Below are positions 8,568-17,345 of a stretch of 64,000 nt of DNA, in pieces. Position 1 is the first letter of the stretch; every line of letters begins with the position of its first letter. Location of the stretch: contig CAXFAI010000036.1 of the NCBI GenBank assembly GCA_964001305.1, positions 62,001-126,000 on the forward strand. Direction: 5' to 3'. Under the pieces are notes generated by a model that saw only the letters and a program-made list of their open reading frames with translations, made no database searches and was not told the origin of the DNA. This DNA comes from CAJXMH01 sp964001305. Its GTDB lineage: Bacteria; Bacteroidota; Bacteroidia; Flavobacteriales_E; Vicingaceae. The translations under genes and the position numbers were made by a program.

Positions 8568-10792
8568 CCTTCTAAAGCCGTTTCAAAAGCTTCCTTCGCT
8601 TCACTTACTTTTCCAAAATTATCACCATCAATCATCATGCTATTTCCTTTTACTTCTCCTAAAAGACTAAAAGGCACATCTGAAGCAGATAGACTTTCAA
8701 CAAAGGCTTCTTCTTGTTCAGCTTTTACTGAAACCACAACTCTACTTTGAGCTTCCCCAAATAAGAAAGCGTCTTTTCTAACTTCATCTTCTGAAGAAAT
8801 TTCAAAACCTAAATTATTGGGCATGGCAGCTTCTAATAAGCTAATAAATAAACCACCATCCGCACAATCGTGAGCTGAAGCAACTAAACCACTTTGTATC
8901 ACTTCTTTTACTTTTTCTTGCAAAGCAAATTCTTCGTCTAAATTAAAGGACGGAGCTGGAGACTGCTTTACTTTATGATAAGCGTAAAGATATTCCGAAG
9001 AATTGATGTCGTTCTTAGATTCTCCTATTAAATAAATCTTATCTCCTTCGTTTTGGAAGGCCAAAGAGGTTACCTTGGTTTTATCTGGAACAATTCCCAT
9101 CATACCAATGGTTGGTGTTGGAAATACCGGTACATCTTTATCGTCTTGTGTACTTTGATTGTAGAAACTCACATTTCCACCAGTTACCGGAGTTTTAAAT
9201 TTTTCGCAAGATTTGCGCATTCCATTAATCGCTCCTACAAACTGCCAATACACTTCGGGGTTGTATGGGTTTCCAAAATTCAAGCAATTGGTAATAGCCG
9301 ACGGCTCACCACCTGAACACACGATGTTTCTTGCTGCTTCTGCCACGGCAATGGCGCAACCAGCTTCTGGGTCAGCATGTACGTAACGAGCATTACAATC
9401 TACCGTAAACGCAAGGGCTTTTTTCAAGCCTTTTAAGTTTACAATACCTGCATCCGTAGGTTTATTGGTGCTCATATTTACCGTTCCTACCATGCTATCG
9501 TATTGCTCAATTACCCACTTTTTAGATGCAATATTGGGATGGGTATATAAAAACTCAGCCACTGCTTTTAAGTCTTTGGGCTCCTCAACTTGATCAATTG
9601 AGTACTTTTTATTTTCTTGGTAATAAGCAGGCTCTTTATATTCTCTTTCGTAAACCGGTGCTCCACCACCCAAAACCAGTGATTCTGCAGGAACATCTGC
9701 TACTTTTTCACCGCCCATATAATATTCTAATCGGCCACCTTCAGTTACTTCACCAATCTGCTCACAATTCAAATCCCACTTCTCAAAAATGGCCTCAACC
9801 TCAGCCTCTCTCCCTTTCTTAACGACAACTAGCATACGCTCTTGTGATTCTGAAAGCAATATTTCAAAAGGCAACATACCTGCTTGTCGTGTTGGCACTT
9901 TGTCCAAGTCAATGGTCATACCAAAACCTTCCTTGCCCGACATTTCAGAAGTAGAGCAAGTAATTCCTGCTGCCCCCATGTCTTGCATTCCAATAATGGC
10001 ATCTGTTTCAGCCAACTCTAAAGAGGCCTCCAACAAAAGTTTTTCTTGAAAAGGATCTCCCACTTGTACCGCTGGCAAATCTTCCATTGAATCTTCTGAA
10101 ATATCTTTAGAAGCGAAAGCCGCACCATGGATCCCATCTTTTCCAGTTGAAGAACCCACAATAAAAACAGGATTTCCTACTCCATAAGAGGTAGCAGAAA
10201 TCATCTTACCAGCCTCCATAATCCCTGCAGACATGGCATTTACCAAAGGGTTTGTATTGTAGCATTCGTCAAAAAATACTTCTCCACCAACTACCGGAAT
10301 ACCAAATGAATTCCCATAATCTCCAATTCCTTTTACTACCCCCTTTAGCAACCATTTGGTTCGGTCTAAATCTAGCTGACCAAAGCGCAAAGAGTTTAAT
10401 TGAGCAACAGGCCGTGCACCCATGGTAAAAATATCGCGGTTTATTCCTCCTACTCCAGTTGCTGCACCTTGATAAGGCTCTAAGGCCGAAGGGTGGTTGT
10501 GTGATTCAATTTTAAATGCACAAGCTAAACCATCGCCAATGTCCACTAAGCCAGCATTTTCTTCTCCCGCTTCTGCCAACATGTGTGGACCTTCTTTCGG
10601 TAATGTTTTCAGCCACTTAATCGAATTTTTATAAGAACAATGCTCCGACCACATCACTGAGTAAATACTCAATTCTGTAAAGTTGGGAGTTCTTCCTAAA
10701 ATCTCTTTGATTTGTTCAAATTCTTCAGCTAAAAGGCCTAACTCCTTTGCTGTTTCTACAGTTACTTCTGTTTGATTTTGGGCTGTATCCAT
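8552..10792 (-). CDS. purL: Phosphoribosylformylglycinamidine synthase subunit PurL
   Basis: This 746-residue protein is the small PurL form, which converts FGAR to FGAM using ATP in the fourth step of purine synthesis. Its ammonia comes from separate PurQ and PurS proteins. Family signatures include SVMWSEHCSYKNS near residue 45, FKIESHNHPSALEPYQGAATGVGG, the GMQDMGAAGITCSTSEM loop and VASAHDCADGGL near the C-terminus. No glutaminase domain is fused. The gene stands alone on the minus strand between two plus-strand genes, and its 3' end is part of a direct repeat. Confidence 0.96.
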   Translation of the reverse strand: MDTAQNQTEVTVETAKELGLLAEEFEQIKEILGRTPNFTELSIYSVMWSEHCSYKNSIKWLKTLPKEGPHMLAEAGEENAGLVDIGDGLACAFKIESHNHPSALEPYQGAATGVGGINRDIFTMGARPVAQLNSLRFGQLDLDRTKWLLKGVVKGIGDYGNSFGIPVVGGEVFFDECYNTNPLVNAMSAGIMEAGKMISATSYGVGNPVFIVGSSTGKDGIHGAAFASKDISEDSMEDLPAVQVGDPFQEKLLLEASLELAETDAIIGMQDMGAAGITCSTSEMSGKEGFGMTIDLDKVPTRQAGMLPFEILLSESQERMLVVVKKGREAEVEAIFEKWDLNCEQIGEVTEGGRLEYYMGGEKVADVPAESLVLGGGAPVYEREYKEPAYYQENKKYSIDQVEEPKDLKAVAEFLYTHPNIASKKWVIEQYDSMVGTVNMSTNKPTDAGIVNLKGLKKALAFTVDCNARYVHADPEAGCAIAVAEAARNIVCSGGEPSAITNCLNFGNPYNPEVYWQFVGAINGMRKSCEKFKTPVTGGNVSFYNQSTQDDKDVPVFPTPTIGMMGIVPDKTKVTSLAFQNEGDKIYLIGESKNDINSSEYLYAYHKVKQSPAPSFNLDEEFALQEKVKEVIQSGLVASAHDCADGGLFISLLEAAMPNNLGFEISSEDEVRKDAFLFGEAQSRVVVSVKAEQEEAFVESLSASDVPFSLLGEVKGNSMMIDGDNFGKVSEAKEAFETALEGYLNS

Positions 10793-10820
10793 GCGTAATT
10801 AGATGCTATTTTTCAAAGGG

Positions 10821-10850
10821 CAAAAGTACGTCTTTTCAACAGCTTGCCAA
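10821..10850 (-). promoter_or_regulatory. Candidate purL promoter
   Basis: On the minus strand, TTG (10850-10848) is followed after 19 bases by TACTTTTG (10828-10821). This fits the Bacteroidota -33/-7 pattern and lies about 30 bp upstream of the purL ATG. Confidence 0.55.
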
Positions 10851-10895
10851 GAAGGAAAGTGTTCAATTATTTACAATTTCCGACAACAAATAAAC

Positions 10896-10903
10896 TACCT
10901 TTG
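10896..10903 (+). promoter_or_regulatory. Candidate -7 element of the membrane protein gene
   Basis: TACCTTTG fits TAnnTTTG and lies 5 bp before the ATG at 10909, which would leave an almost leaderless message. Confidence 0.35.
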
Positions 10904-10908
10904 AATTC

Positions 10909-12192
10909 ATGTGGGTAGCCCTTCTATTTTCCGCTTGTATGCTTGCAATTACAGTTGTTCTATTACGCTCAACTAGATTGCAACAAAAGCTTGAAATCTC
11001 TTTTCAGTTAAGTATTGCCTCACTAGCTATCAAACTTTTAGCCGCTGCTTTTTTATGGGCCTTATATACCTATTACTATACCGATCGTAGTGCTGCCGAT
11101 ATGTATAAATATTTTGATGATGCGCTAGCGATAAAAAAAGGCGCAACCGAATTAAACATCCCAATTGCCGACTTTTTTAATCCATTTCAAGAGAGAACTT
11201 CACAACATCAATTGGCTTTACATAACACCCAACATTGGGATTTAGCAAAAGTGCAATTGATGAACGACAATCGAACGATGAGTAGAATTCACTTGCTTTT
11301 ACTACCGCTTTCGAAAGGTCATTTTTGGGTACATCAATTGTTTTTTTGTCTGCTTGCCTTTTGGGGCAGTATTCTTTTATATCTTTTCTTTAAATGGAAC
11401 GATATTCAAAGTAAAAGTGTTCTCTTTGTATTGTTTATGCTATTTCCTTCCACTTTATTGTGGACATCTGGAGCTTTAAAAGAAGCGTTTCTCTTTTTTG
11501 CACTTGGTGGCTTTTTATTCTTTACTCAAGCTTTATTCTCCACTTTTTCCATCAAAAAATTAGGATTCAGTCTCTTTTTTTTAATCCTATTGGCGAACAT
11601 TAAATTGTATGTTGGCCTGCTTGTTTTACCTGCCGGTTTGCTTCTATTTAGCTTATTGAAACTAAAAGTGAAAAATTATGGTGCAATTACTTTTATAGGT
11701 ACAGTGGTTATTGGTGCCGTACTTCTATTTTTTCAAAAAGATCAGTTTTTGCAAGCATTTCAGACTAAGCTTTTCGATTTTACCCAAACGGCTATTTCAG
11801 CTAAAGCTGGAAGTTATTTTGAAATTCCGAGCTATTCGACTATTGGAGAATTATTAGCACATTTCCCAAAGGCCATTTACAATGTGTTTCTCAGACCTAT
11901 TTTCCCTGCACAAATTAATTTTTTCAGCTTAATCTCAGCTTTAGAACACTTTCTATTAATCGCTTTGTTTGTTTTAGCAATCATTCATCGAAAAGCTTTT
12001 TCTCACCAATCAAAGCAAATTGCCTATTTCTGTTTCCTTTTCATCCTTCCAATTAGCCTTTTAATTGGCAGTACGGTTCCTGTATTAGGGGCAATTGTGA
12101 GGTATAAAGTCATCTTATTGCCTTTTTACTTCTACTTGCTACTTACTTTTGTAGACCTAAAGCGAATTCCAATCTTGAAGAAAATATCATGA
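10909..12192 (+). CDS. Polytopic membrane protein, possibly GT-C-like
   Basis: This 427-residue protein has about ten hydrophobic segments and one large soluble loop after the second helix (residues about 55-125, with YYTDRSAADMYKYFDDAL). The loop is rich in Asp and lies where GT-C glycosyltransferases keep their catalytic acid. The motif LLWTSGALKEAFLFF in the middle resembles the SGxxKE helix of uncharacterised glycan-synthesis membrane proteins. I cannot name the family. Its end overlaps the start of the amidohydrolase by 4 bp (ATGA), so the two are co-transcribed. Confidence 0.55.
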   Translation: MWVALLFSACMLAITVVLLRSTRLQQKLEISFQLSIASLAIKLLAAAFLWALYTYYYTDRSAADMYKYFDDALAIKKGATELNIPIADFFNPFQERTSQHQLALHNTQHWDLAKVQLMNDNRTMSRIHLLLLPLSKGHFWVHQLFFCLLAFWGSILLYLFFKWNDIQSKSVLFVLFMLFPSTLLWTSGALKEAFLFFALGGFLFFTQALFSTFSIKKLGFSLFFLILLANIKLYVGLLVLPAGLLLFSLLKLKVKNYGAITFIGTVVIGAVLLFFQKDQFLQAFQTKLFDFTQTAISAKAGSYFEIPSYSTIGELLAHFPKAIYNVFLRPIFPAQINFFSLISALEHFLLIALFVLAIIHRKAFSHQSKQIAYFCFLFILPISLLIGSTVPVLGAIVRYKVILLPFYFYLLLTFVDLKRIPILKKIS

Positions 12193-13829
12193 AAATAAAG
12201 TTCTTTATCAGTATTTTAATCATTGCCTTTATGAGTTCTTGTTATTACACCGAAGATGCCGATTTACTGATTCACAATGCTAAAATTTACACCTTAGACG
12301 ATGGCTTTAACATTGCAGAAGCTATTGCAATTAAAGATGGAAAAATCATTGAAGTTGGCCCAAATAATGAGCTGAAGAACAGGTACAACGCAAAAGAAGA
12401 AATTGATGCTCGCTTACGTCCTATTTACCCTGGCTTTATTGATGCCCATTGTCATTTTTTATGGTATGGAAACACTTTTTTTGAAGTAGATTTAGTTGGA
12501 ACCAAAAGCTGGCAAGAGGTGCTTGATCGCACTATTGCTTTTTCAGAGAAAACAGAAGATTTATGGATTACTGGCAGAGGTTGGGATCAAAATGATTGGG
12601 ATTCAAAAAGCTTTCCATCTAAAGAGCAGTTAGATAGCCTTTTTCCAGAAAGAGCTGTCCTTTTAAAACGAATAGATGGACATGCTGCCATTGCCAATCA
12701 AAAAGCTTTAGAGCTGGCTAACATTAGCCCTGCAAGTAAAATAGACGGAGGTGTATTTGAAAAGAAAGATGGTCATCTAACTGGTATACTCATTGATAAT
12801 GCCGTTGACAGCGTATCTAAAGTTGTTCCTGAATTAAGTAAAACGCAAATGCAAAGAGCACTTTTGAAAGCGCAAGAAATGTGTTTTGAAAAAGGATTAA
12901 CTACGGTAGACGATGCGATGCTTGAAAACGAAATGGTTCATGCCATAGACGAGCTTCAAAAAAGTGGTGATTTGAAAATGAAAGTTTACGGCATGTTAAT
13001 GCCAACTGAAGAAAACAAAGAGGAATTTCTTAAAAATGGCCCCTATCTTACTGACCGATTAAGCATACGTTCATTTAAATATTTTGCTGATGGCGCCCTA
13101 GGCTCAAGAGGTGCAAGATTGCTTTATCCATACCACGATGACCCTCATAACAAGGGATTGTTTTTAAACGACAGCAATTATTTTTTAACGGAAGCAGAAG
13201 CACTATACGAAGCGGGATTTCAAATGAACACCCACTGCATTGGTGATGCTGCAAATCGCATGATTCTAGACATTTATGCACAAGTTTTAAAGTCTACTAA
13301 TGATAAACGTTGGCGAATTGAACACGCACAAATTGTTGAGCCCACTGACTTAGAAAAGTTTAAGATGTATACAATTATCCCGAGTGTACAACCCACCCAC
13401 GCAACCTCAGATATGTATTGGGTAAACGATCGTTTGGGAGAAAAACGAGCAAAAACGGCTTATGCTTATAAAGAGTTGCTCGAACAAATTGGATTACTTG
13501 CATTAGGTACAGACTTTCCAATTGAAGACATTGATCCTTTGAAAACATTTTATGCTGCAGTTGTCAGAAAAGACGATAAAGGTTACCCTCAAGAAGGCTT
13601 TCAAACCGAAAATAGTTTAAATAGAAAAGATGCTTTAAAGGGAATGACTATTTGGGCGGCCTTGTCAAACTTTGAAGAAAATCAAAAAGGAAGTTTAGAA
13701 ATTGGAAAAGATGCTGACTTTATAATTTTAGACAAAGACATCATGCAAGTAAAGGAAAGTGATATTTTAAGCACAAAAGTACTTTCAACCTATGTAAATG
13801 GAGAATTGGTTTTTGAAGTTAAAAAGTAA
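12189..13829 (+). CDS. YtcJ-like amidohydrolase lipoprotein
   Basis: This 546-residue protein starts with a lipoprotein signal (MKIKFFISILIIAFMSSC, lipobox ending in Cys18). The rest is an amidohydrolase-3 domain: PGFIDAHCHFLWYG gives the metal HxH, a long insert follows, FQMNTHCIGDAAN and RWRIEHAQIV supply further His ligands, and LLALGTDFPIEDIDP gives the catalytic Asp. Members of this YtcJ/NfdA group hydrolyse N-acyl or amide substrates. Here the enzyme would face the periplasm. It overlaps the upstream membrane gene by 4 bp, and its 3' end overlaps the convergent siaC-like gene by 11 bp. Confidence 0.85.
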   Translation: MKIKFFISILIIAFMSSCYYTEDADLLIHNAKIYTLDDGFNIAEAIAIKDGKIIEVGPNNELKNRYNAKEEIDARLRPIYPGFIDAHCHFLWYGNTFFEVDLVGTKSWQEVLDRTIAFSEKTEDLWITGRGWDQNDWDSKSFPSKEQLDSLFPERAVLLKRIDGHAAIANQKALELANISPASKIDGGVFEKKDGHLTGILIDNAVDSVSKVVPELSKTQMQRALLKAQEMCFEKGLTTVDDAMLENEMVHAIDELQKSGDLKMKVYGMLMPTEENKEEFLKNGPYLTDRLSIRSFKYFADGALGSRGARLLYPYHDDPHNKGLFLNDSNYFLTEAEALYEAGFQMNTHCIGDAANRMILDIYAQVLKSTNDKRWRIEHAQIVEPTDLEKFKMYTIIPSVQPTHATSDMYWVNDRLGEKRAKTAYAYKELLEQIGLLALGTDFPIEDIDPLKTFYAAVVRKDDKGYPQEGFQTENSLNRKDALKGMTIWAALSNFEENQKGSLEIGKDADFIILDKDIMQVKESDILSTKVLSTYVNGELVFEVKK

Positions 13830-14199
13830 CTTCTTCGTATTGAAAAGGAATTTCTAATTCGTGCTCTACAAGCTCACCTACAGACAAAATATCATCATCC
13901 CCCTCTTCGTATTTCCACTTTACTACAAAACTTTTATCTCTATCATATAAAGGTTTAAAAGTTAAGAGCAACTCTACCAATTGCTTTTGTGATGAAGAAT
14001 TTAAGTACTCTATTTCACAAATTAATTCTGTTTGAGGAGCAGGATTCTTAACATACTCTTTGCTCCACTCTATTATCGGCTGATAAAACTCGATGGCATC
14101 AGCAGGGTAGGATTTACCCGAAATTAATAATTGTCCTGTTTCAGGATTAAAATTGACCTCGGGAGTTTGTAAAAAAGGCTCTATTTCTATGCTATTCAT
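13819..14199 (-). CDS. SiaC-family regulatory phosphoprotein (DUF1987)
   Basis: This 126-residue cytoplasmic protein shows the DUF1987 pattern: TPEVNFNPETGQLLISGKSYP near the start, then FYQPIIEWSKEYV and the strand CEIEYLNSSSQKQLVEL. The Ser cluster in that strand corresponds to the region phosphorylated in Pseudomonas SiaC. In that system SiaC is phosphorylated by SiaB and dephosphorylated by SiaA, and unphosphorylated SiaC activates the diguanylate cyclase SiaD. Here it is encoded 4 bp overlapped with a siaB homologue, but no phosphatase or cyclase gene is nearby. The partner it controls is therefore unknown. Confidence 0.8.
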   Translation of the reverse strand: MNSIEIEPFLQTPEVNFNPETGQLLISGKSYPADAIEFYQPIIEWSKEYVKNPAPQTELICEIEYLNSSSQKQLVELLLTFKPLYDRDKSFVVKWKYEEGDDDILSVGELVEHELEIPFQYEEVTF

Positions 14200-14726
14200 A
14201 ATTTAAATCTCAATTCAAATGTCAACCAATATCTTCCGCCATCTTTTGAAATGGCCCAATCAAAAATGGATTGATTCATCTTTCTAATCATGTACAAGCC
14301 CAAACTTTTTCCGGATATTAATGCCTTATCTCTTGCCTGATCAAGATCAATGTTACCTAAACTAAACACATTCTCAAATTTAGCTTGCAATGGTAAGACG
14401 TCGGATTCAATCAAAATGTTTGCCGTCCGAATTACAATTTCATCTTTATTTAACTTCAGAGAAATATAAGAGTCTGGAGCAACCTCATCCTTAAACGCAT
14501 CTTGATTATATTCTGCGATATTTTGAACTAACTCCACCAAAGAAATAAAAATTTGCTTTGCTTTCCTTGTCTTCGGTTTTACTTCTCTATTGATGAAGTC
14601 ATTAGTCATGGTCAAGAAACAATTACTAAATTGTTGATTAACCGGGCCCCAATATTCAAGCTCTTCCCTTTTAATAGGAAGTTGAAAAAGCTCTTTTCGC
14701 TTTTTGATATTTGGTGCAACTTTCAT
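14196..14726 (-). CDS. SiaB-family protein kinase (DUF6272)
   Basis: This 176-residue protein resembles SiaB. A central helix LVELVQNIAEYNQDA carries the N-box-like Glu and Asn of the GHKL ATPase fold, and ISGKSLGLYMIRKM gives a short G-containing ATP-lid motif. It would phosphorylate the SiaC-like protein encoded immediately downstream, whose start overlaps its stop (ATGA). No sensor domain or membrane segment is visible. The call rests on the helix motif, the length and the pairing with siaC. Confidence 0.75.
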   Translation of the reverse strand: MKVAPNIKKRKELFQLPIKREELEYWGPVNQQFSNCFLTMTNDFINREVKPKTRKAKQIFISLVELVQNIAEYNQDAFKDEVAPDSYISLKLNKDEIVIRTANILIESDVLPLQAKFENVFSLGNIDLDQARDKALISGKSLGLYMIRKMNQSIFDWAISKDGGRYWLTFELRFKL

Positions 14727-14769
14727 CTAGTAAATAAATTGGGGTTAAATGTAACTATTACAATTAAAT

Positions 14770-15252
14770 TCAACGAATCAATCTTTGTATAGTATTACGT
14801 TTTTCAGGACAAAGTGTTTCCAAAGAAGCATCTGCCATTTCAAAGTCTTTAAAATCAAATCCAGGAGATACGGTACATCCTACTAACGAAAATGCACCTT
14901 CCAAAACTTCTGAAGCAAACCAAACTCCTGCTGGCACTACAAACTGCAACAATTCACCTTGATCCATATTCTTTCCCAATTTCTGAGTAGAATAATTTCC
15001 TTCCTCATCAATCATATGTATTACTATAGGAGAACCATCGTAAAAGTGCCACATTTCATCAGACTTAATCCGGTGAAAGGCAGAGTAGTTTTTCTCTTCT
15101 AATAAAAAGAAAATGGCTGTTGACAGGTTTCTCTCACCATCAAATTCGCTTAAATTAACCTTTTCATCACTTCTATATGTCTCTTTATAATAACCTCCTT
15201 CAGGGTGCTTTTCAAGGTCAAGGACATCAATCCAGTAGTTCGCTTCTTTCAT
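14770..15252 (-). CDS. Cupin-fold protein (DUF985)
   Basis: This 160-residue protein starts with WIDVLDLEKHPEGGYYKETYRS, the signature of the DUF985/cupin_5 group. It continues with STAIFFLLEEKNYSAFHRIKSDEMWHFY, where the His residues would bind metal, and ends in the GCTVSPGFDFKDFEMAD strand typical of the family. The biochemical role of this group is uncertain; related cupins act on sugars or small metabolites. It is divergent from fadD. Confidence 0.85.
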   Translation of the reverse strand: MKEANYWIDVLDLEKHPEGGYYKETYRSDEKVNLSEFDGERNLSTAIFFLLEEKNYSAFHRIKSDEMWHFYDGSPIVIHMIDEEGNYSTQKLGKNMDQGELLQFVVPAGVWFASEVLEGAFSLVGCTVSPGFDFKDFEMADASLETLCPEKRNTIQRLIR

Positions 15253-15316
15253 TCTTCAAAATATTGATGGAAAAGTAATATCTTTCAACTTGATTTTATT
15301 ACTCAAAAACCATGAG

Positions 15317-17077
15317 ATGCTAAAAAGAATATTTGACCTACATTTTCATCAATTAGAAAATTTTCCAAAGAAAGATGCTTTAACGGCAAAAATTAATGGG
15401 CAATGGGTACCCACTTCAACCGAAGAGTTTATTGAACAAGCAAAAGAAATAGGTGCAGGACTATTGGAACTAGGCTTAAAACCTGGTGACAAGGTTGCCT
15501 TAATTGCAAACAATAGACCCGAATGGCACATTGTCGATTTGGGAATTCTTCTAGCAGGAATGATAAACGTTCCCATATATTCAACCATTACAGAAGATGA
15601 CTATGACTTCATCATGAATGATGCAGAAGCTAAAATTTGTTTCGTTTCAGATGAAGAAATATTTTCAAAAGTAAATGCAGTAAAGTCGAAAATAGAAACC
15701 TTAAAAGAAGTCTATTCTTTTGATCAAATCAATTCTTGCAAGTCATGGACTGAGGTTAAAGACTTAGGAAAAGGAAAGCATGAAGATCAGATGAAGACTA
15801 TACAAGCAGGTATTCAAGAAACGGATTTAGCAACACTTATTTATACTTCAGGTACAACAGGACGACCAAAGGGAGTGATGTTATCGCATAAAAACCTAGT
15901 TTCCAATGCTACCGCTTCACGATTAAGGCTACCTGTTACGGAAGATTCAAAATCACTTAGCTTTTTACCACTCTGCCATGTTTATGAGAGAATGGTTTGC
16001 TATATGTATATCTATACGGGAACATCTATTTATTATGCAGAATCATTAGAGACCATAGGTGACAACTTAAGAGAAGTAAAACCTGATGTATTTACTGCAG
16101 TACCTCGTCTTCTAGAAAAAGTTTACGACAAAATCGTTGCCAAAGGTCAAGAGTTGACTGGTATTAAAAGAGGCTTGTTTTTCTGGGCACTTGGCTTAGG
16201 TCAGAAATACGAATTACACGGTAAGAATGGTGCTTGGTATGAATTTCAGTTAAAATTGGCTAACAAAATCATTTTTAGCAAATGGAGAGAAGCCCTCGGA
16301 GGAAACGCAAAAGCAATCGCATCTGGGGCAGCCGCACTACAACCTAGATTAGCCAGAGTTTTTCTTGCAGCTCAAATTCCAGTAATGGAAGGCTATGGAT
16401 TAACTGAAACCTCTCCTGTAATAGCAGTTAATGAAGAAGATAATGATGGGGTAAGAATTGGCACGGTTGGAAGACCACTGAAAGATGTTGATGTTCGCAT
16501 TGCCTCAGATGGTGAAATTGAAGTAAAAGGCCCCAATGTAATGATGGGTTACTATAAGCGTGACGAAGCCACTAAAGAAGTTTTCACTGCCGATGGATGG
16601 TTCAAGACTGGTGATATTGGAGAAATGGTAGAAGGTGAGTATTTGAAAATTACAGGTCGAAAAAAAGAGACTTTTAAAACATCTGGTGGAAAATACATTG
16701 CTCCTCAAATCATCGAAAACAAAATGAAAGAGTCTTCTTTCATTGAGCAAGTTATGGTGATTGGTGAAGGTGAAAAACATCCAGCAGCAATCATTCAGCC
16801 TGCATTCGAATTTTTAGTAGAATGGTGCAAGAGAAAGGGAATTGACTACACTACAGACTCAGAAATGGCGAAAAACCCAAGAATTCATGATCGTCTGATG
16901 AAAGAAGTTGAACACTACAACCAGAGCTTCGCCCAATACGAAAAGGTGAAAAAAATTATTCTATCTCCATTTCCATGGACAATAGAAACGGATGAAATGA
17001 CTCCAACCATGAAAGTAAAGCGAAGGGTAATCATGGAAAAGTTTAAAGAAGAAATAGAACATTGTTATAGAGGATAA
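15317..17077 (+). CDS. fadD: Long-chain fatty acid-CoA ligase
   Basis: The enzyme activates long-chain fatty acids to acyl-CoA through an acyl-AMP intermediate. The P-loop LIYTSGTTGRPKGVMLSHKN and the later VMEGYGLTETSP and WFKTGDIGE motifs mark the AMP-binding family. The FadD15-like branch is suggested by FTAVPRLLEKVYDKI. The frame stays open to a TTG at 15290, but I chose the ATG at 15317 because it gives MLKRIFDLHFHQLENFPKKD, the normal family start, for 586 residues. A strong hairpin terminator follows. It lies just upstream of a MarR-controlled beta-oxidation operon. Confidence 0.92.
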   Translation: MLKRIFDLHFHQLENFPKKDALTAKINGQWVPTSTEEFIEQAKEIGAGLLELGLKPGDKVALIANNRPEWHIVDLGILLAGMINVPIYSTITEDDYDFIMNDAEAKICFVSDEEIFSKVNAVKSKIETLKEVYSFDQINSCKSWTEVKDLGKGKHEDQMKTIQAGIQETDLATLIYTSGTTGRPKGVMLSHKNLVSNATASRLRLPVTEDSKSLSFLPLCHVYERMVCYMYIYTGTSIYYAESLETIGDNLREVKPDVFTAVPRLLEKVYDKIVAKGQELTGIKRGLFFWALGLGQKYELHGKNGAWYEFQLKLANKIIFSKWREALGGNAKAIASGAAALQPRLARVFLAAQIPVMEGYGLTETSPVIAVNEEDNDGVRIGTVGRPLKDVDVRIASDGEIEVKGPNVMMGYYKRDEATKEVFTADGWFKTGDIGEMVEGEYLKITGRKKETFKTSGGKYIAPQIIENKMKESSFIEQVMVIGEGEKHPAAIIQPAFEFLVEWCKRKGIDYTTDSEMAKNPRIHDRLMKEVEHYNQSFAQYEKVKKIILSPFPWTIETDEMTPTMKVKRRVIMEKFKEEIEHCYRG

Positions 17078-17107
17078 AAAAAGAGGAGCGTTTGCTCCTC
17101 TTTTTTT
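17076..17107 (+). terminator. Rho-independent terminator after fadD
   Basis: A 14-bp perfect stem (AAAAAAAGAGGAGC paired with its complement) with loop GTTT and a run of seven T overlaps the fadD stop. The A-run on the 5' side means it could also end minus-strand transcription. Confidence 0.85.
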
Positions 17108-17193
17108 CTAACTAATTATATTAACTCGTAAAGAATTTAATTACTAACTGTTTTAGAGACGTCAAGTTTTTTAAATCGTTGCCTTCATAAATC

Positions 17194-17266
17194 ACAAAAA
17201 GGCGAACCGAGTGGTTCACCTTTTTGCTTCAATTACTAACCAATTAACAAGTCTACTACCTCTTGT
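17194..17266 (-). ncRNA. Candidate small RNA divergent from marR
   Basis: On the minus strand a TATCTTTG box (17280-17273) is followed about 70 bases later by a terminator-type hairpin at 17225-17196. No open reading frame lies between. The interval starts near ACGCAACAAGAGGTAG. Readthrough to the fadD hairpin would give an RNA of about 190 nt. The prediction rests on the promoter match and the hairpin only; the alternative is that the hairpin is simply a second terminator for fadD. Confidence 0.33.
17196..17225. terminator. Second bidirectional terminator-like hairpin
   Basis: AAAAAGGCGAACC pairs with GGTTCACCTTTTT around the loop GAGT, with one C-A mismatch. The stem is flanked by A- and T-runs on either side, so it could act in both directions. 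It lies 90 bp past the fadD terminator. Confidence 0.6.
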
Positions 17267-17272
17267 TGCGTA

Positions 17273-17280
17273 CAAAGATA
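17273..17280 (-). promoter_or_regulatory. Minus-strand -7 element for the candidate small RNA
   Basis: TATCTTTG on the minus strand matches TAnnTTTG. The region where its -33 element should lie coincides with the palindromic operator at 17290-17303. Confidence 0.4.
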
Positions 17281-17289
17281 CAAATTTTA

Positions 17290-17303
17290 TTATGCATGCA
17301 TAA
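17290..17303. promoter_or_regulatory. MarR operator 1
   Basis: TTATGCATGCATAA is a perfect 14-bp palindrome. It lies between the divergent promoter boxes, over the -33 regions of both. Confidence 0.65.
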
Positions 17304-17320
17304 CTTTTAAGGAATTTTAA

Positions 17321-17328
17321 TATATTTG
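17321..17328 (+). promoter_or_regulatory. -7 element of the marR-fadNAE operon
   Basis: TATATTTG matches TAnnTTTG, 17 bp before the marR ATG, and is flanked by the two operator copies. Confidence 0.5.
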
Positions 17329-17342
17329 TTGTGCAAGCATAA
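17329..17342. promoter_or_regulatory. MarR operator 2
   Basis: TTGTGCAAGCATAA matches operator 1 at 12 of 14 positions, 39 bp away centre to centre. It covers the expected transcription start and ends 3 bp before the marR ATG, as expected for autorepression. Confidence 0.6.
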
Positions 17343-17345
17343 CAA

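Noticed and set aside
10793..10908. Purine riboswitch upstream of purL
   Set aside because: The leader is only about 30 bp from the proposed promoter to the ATG; there is no room for an aptamer.
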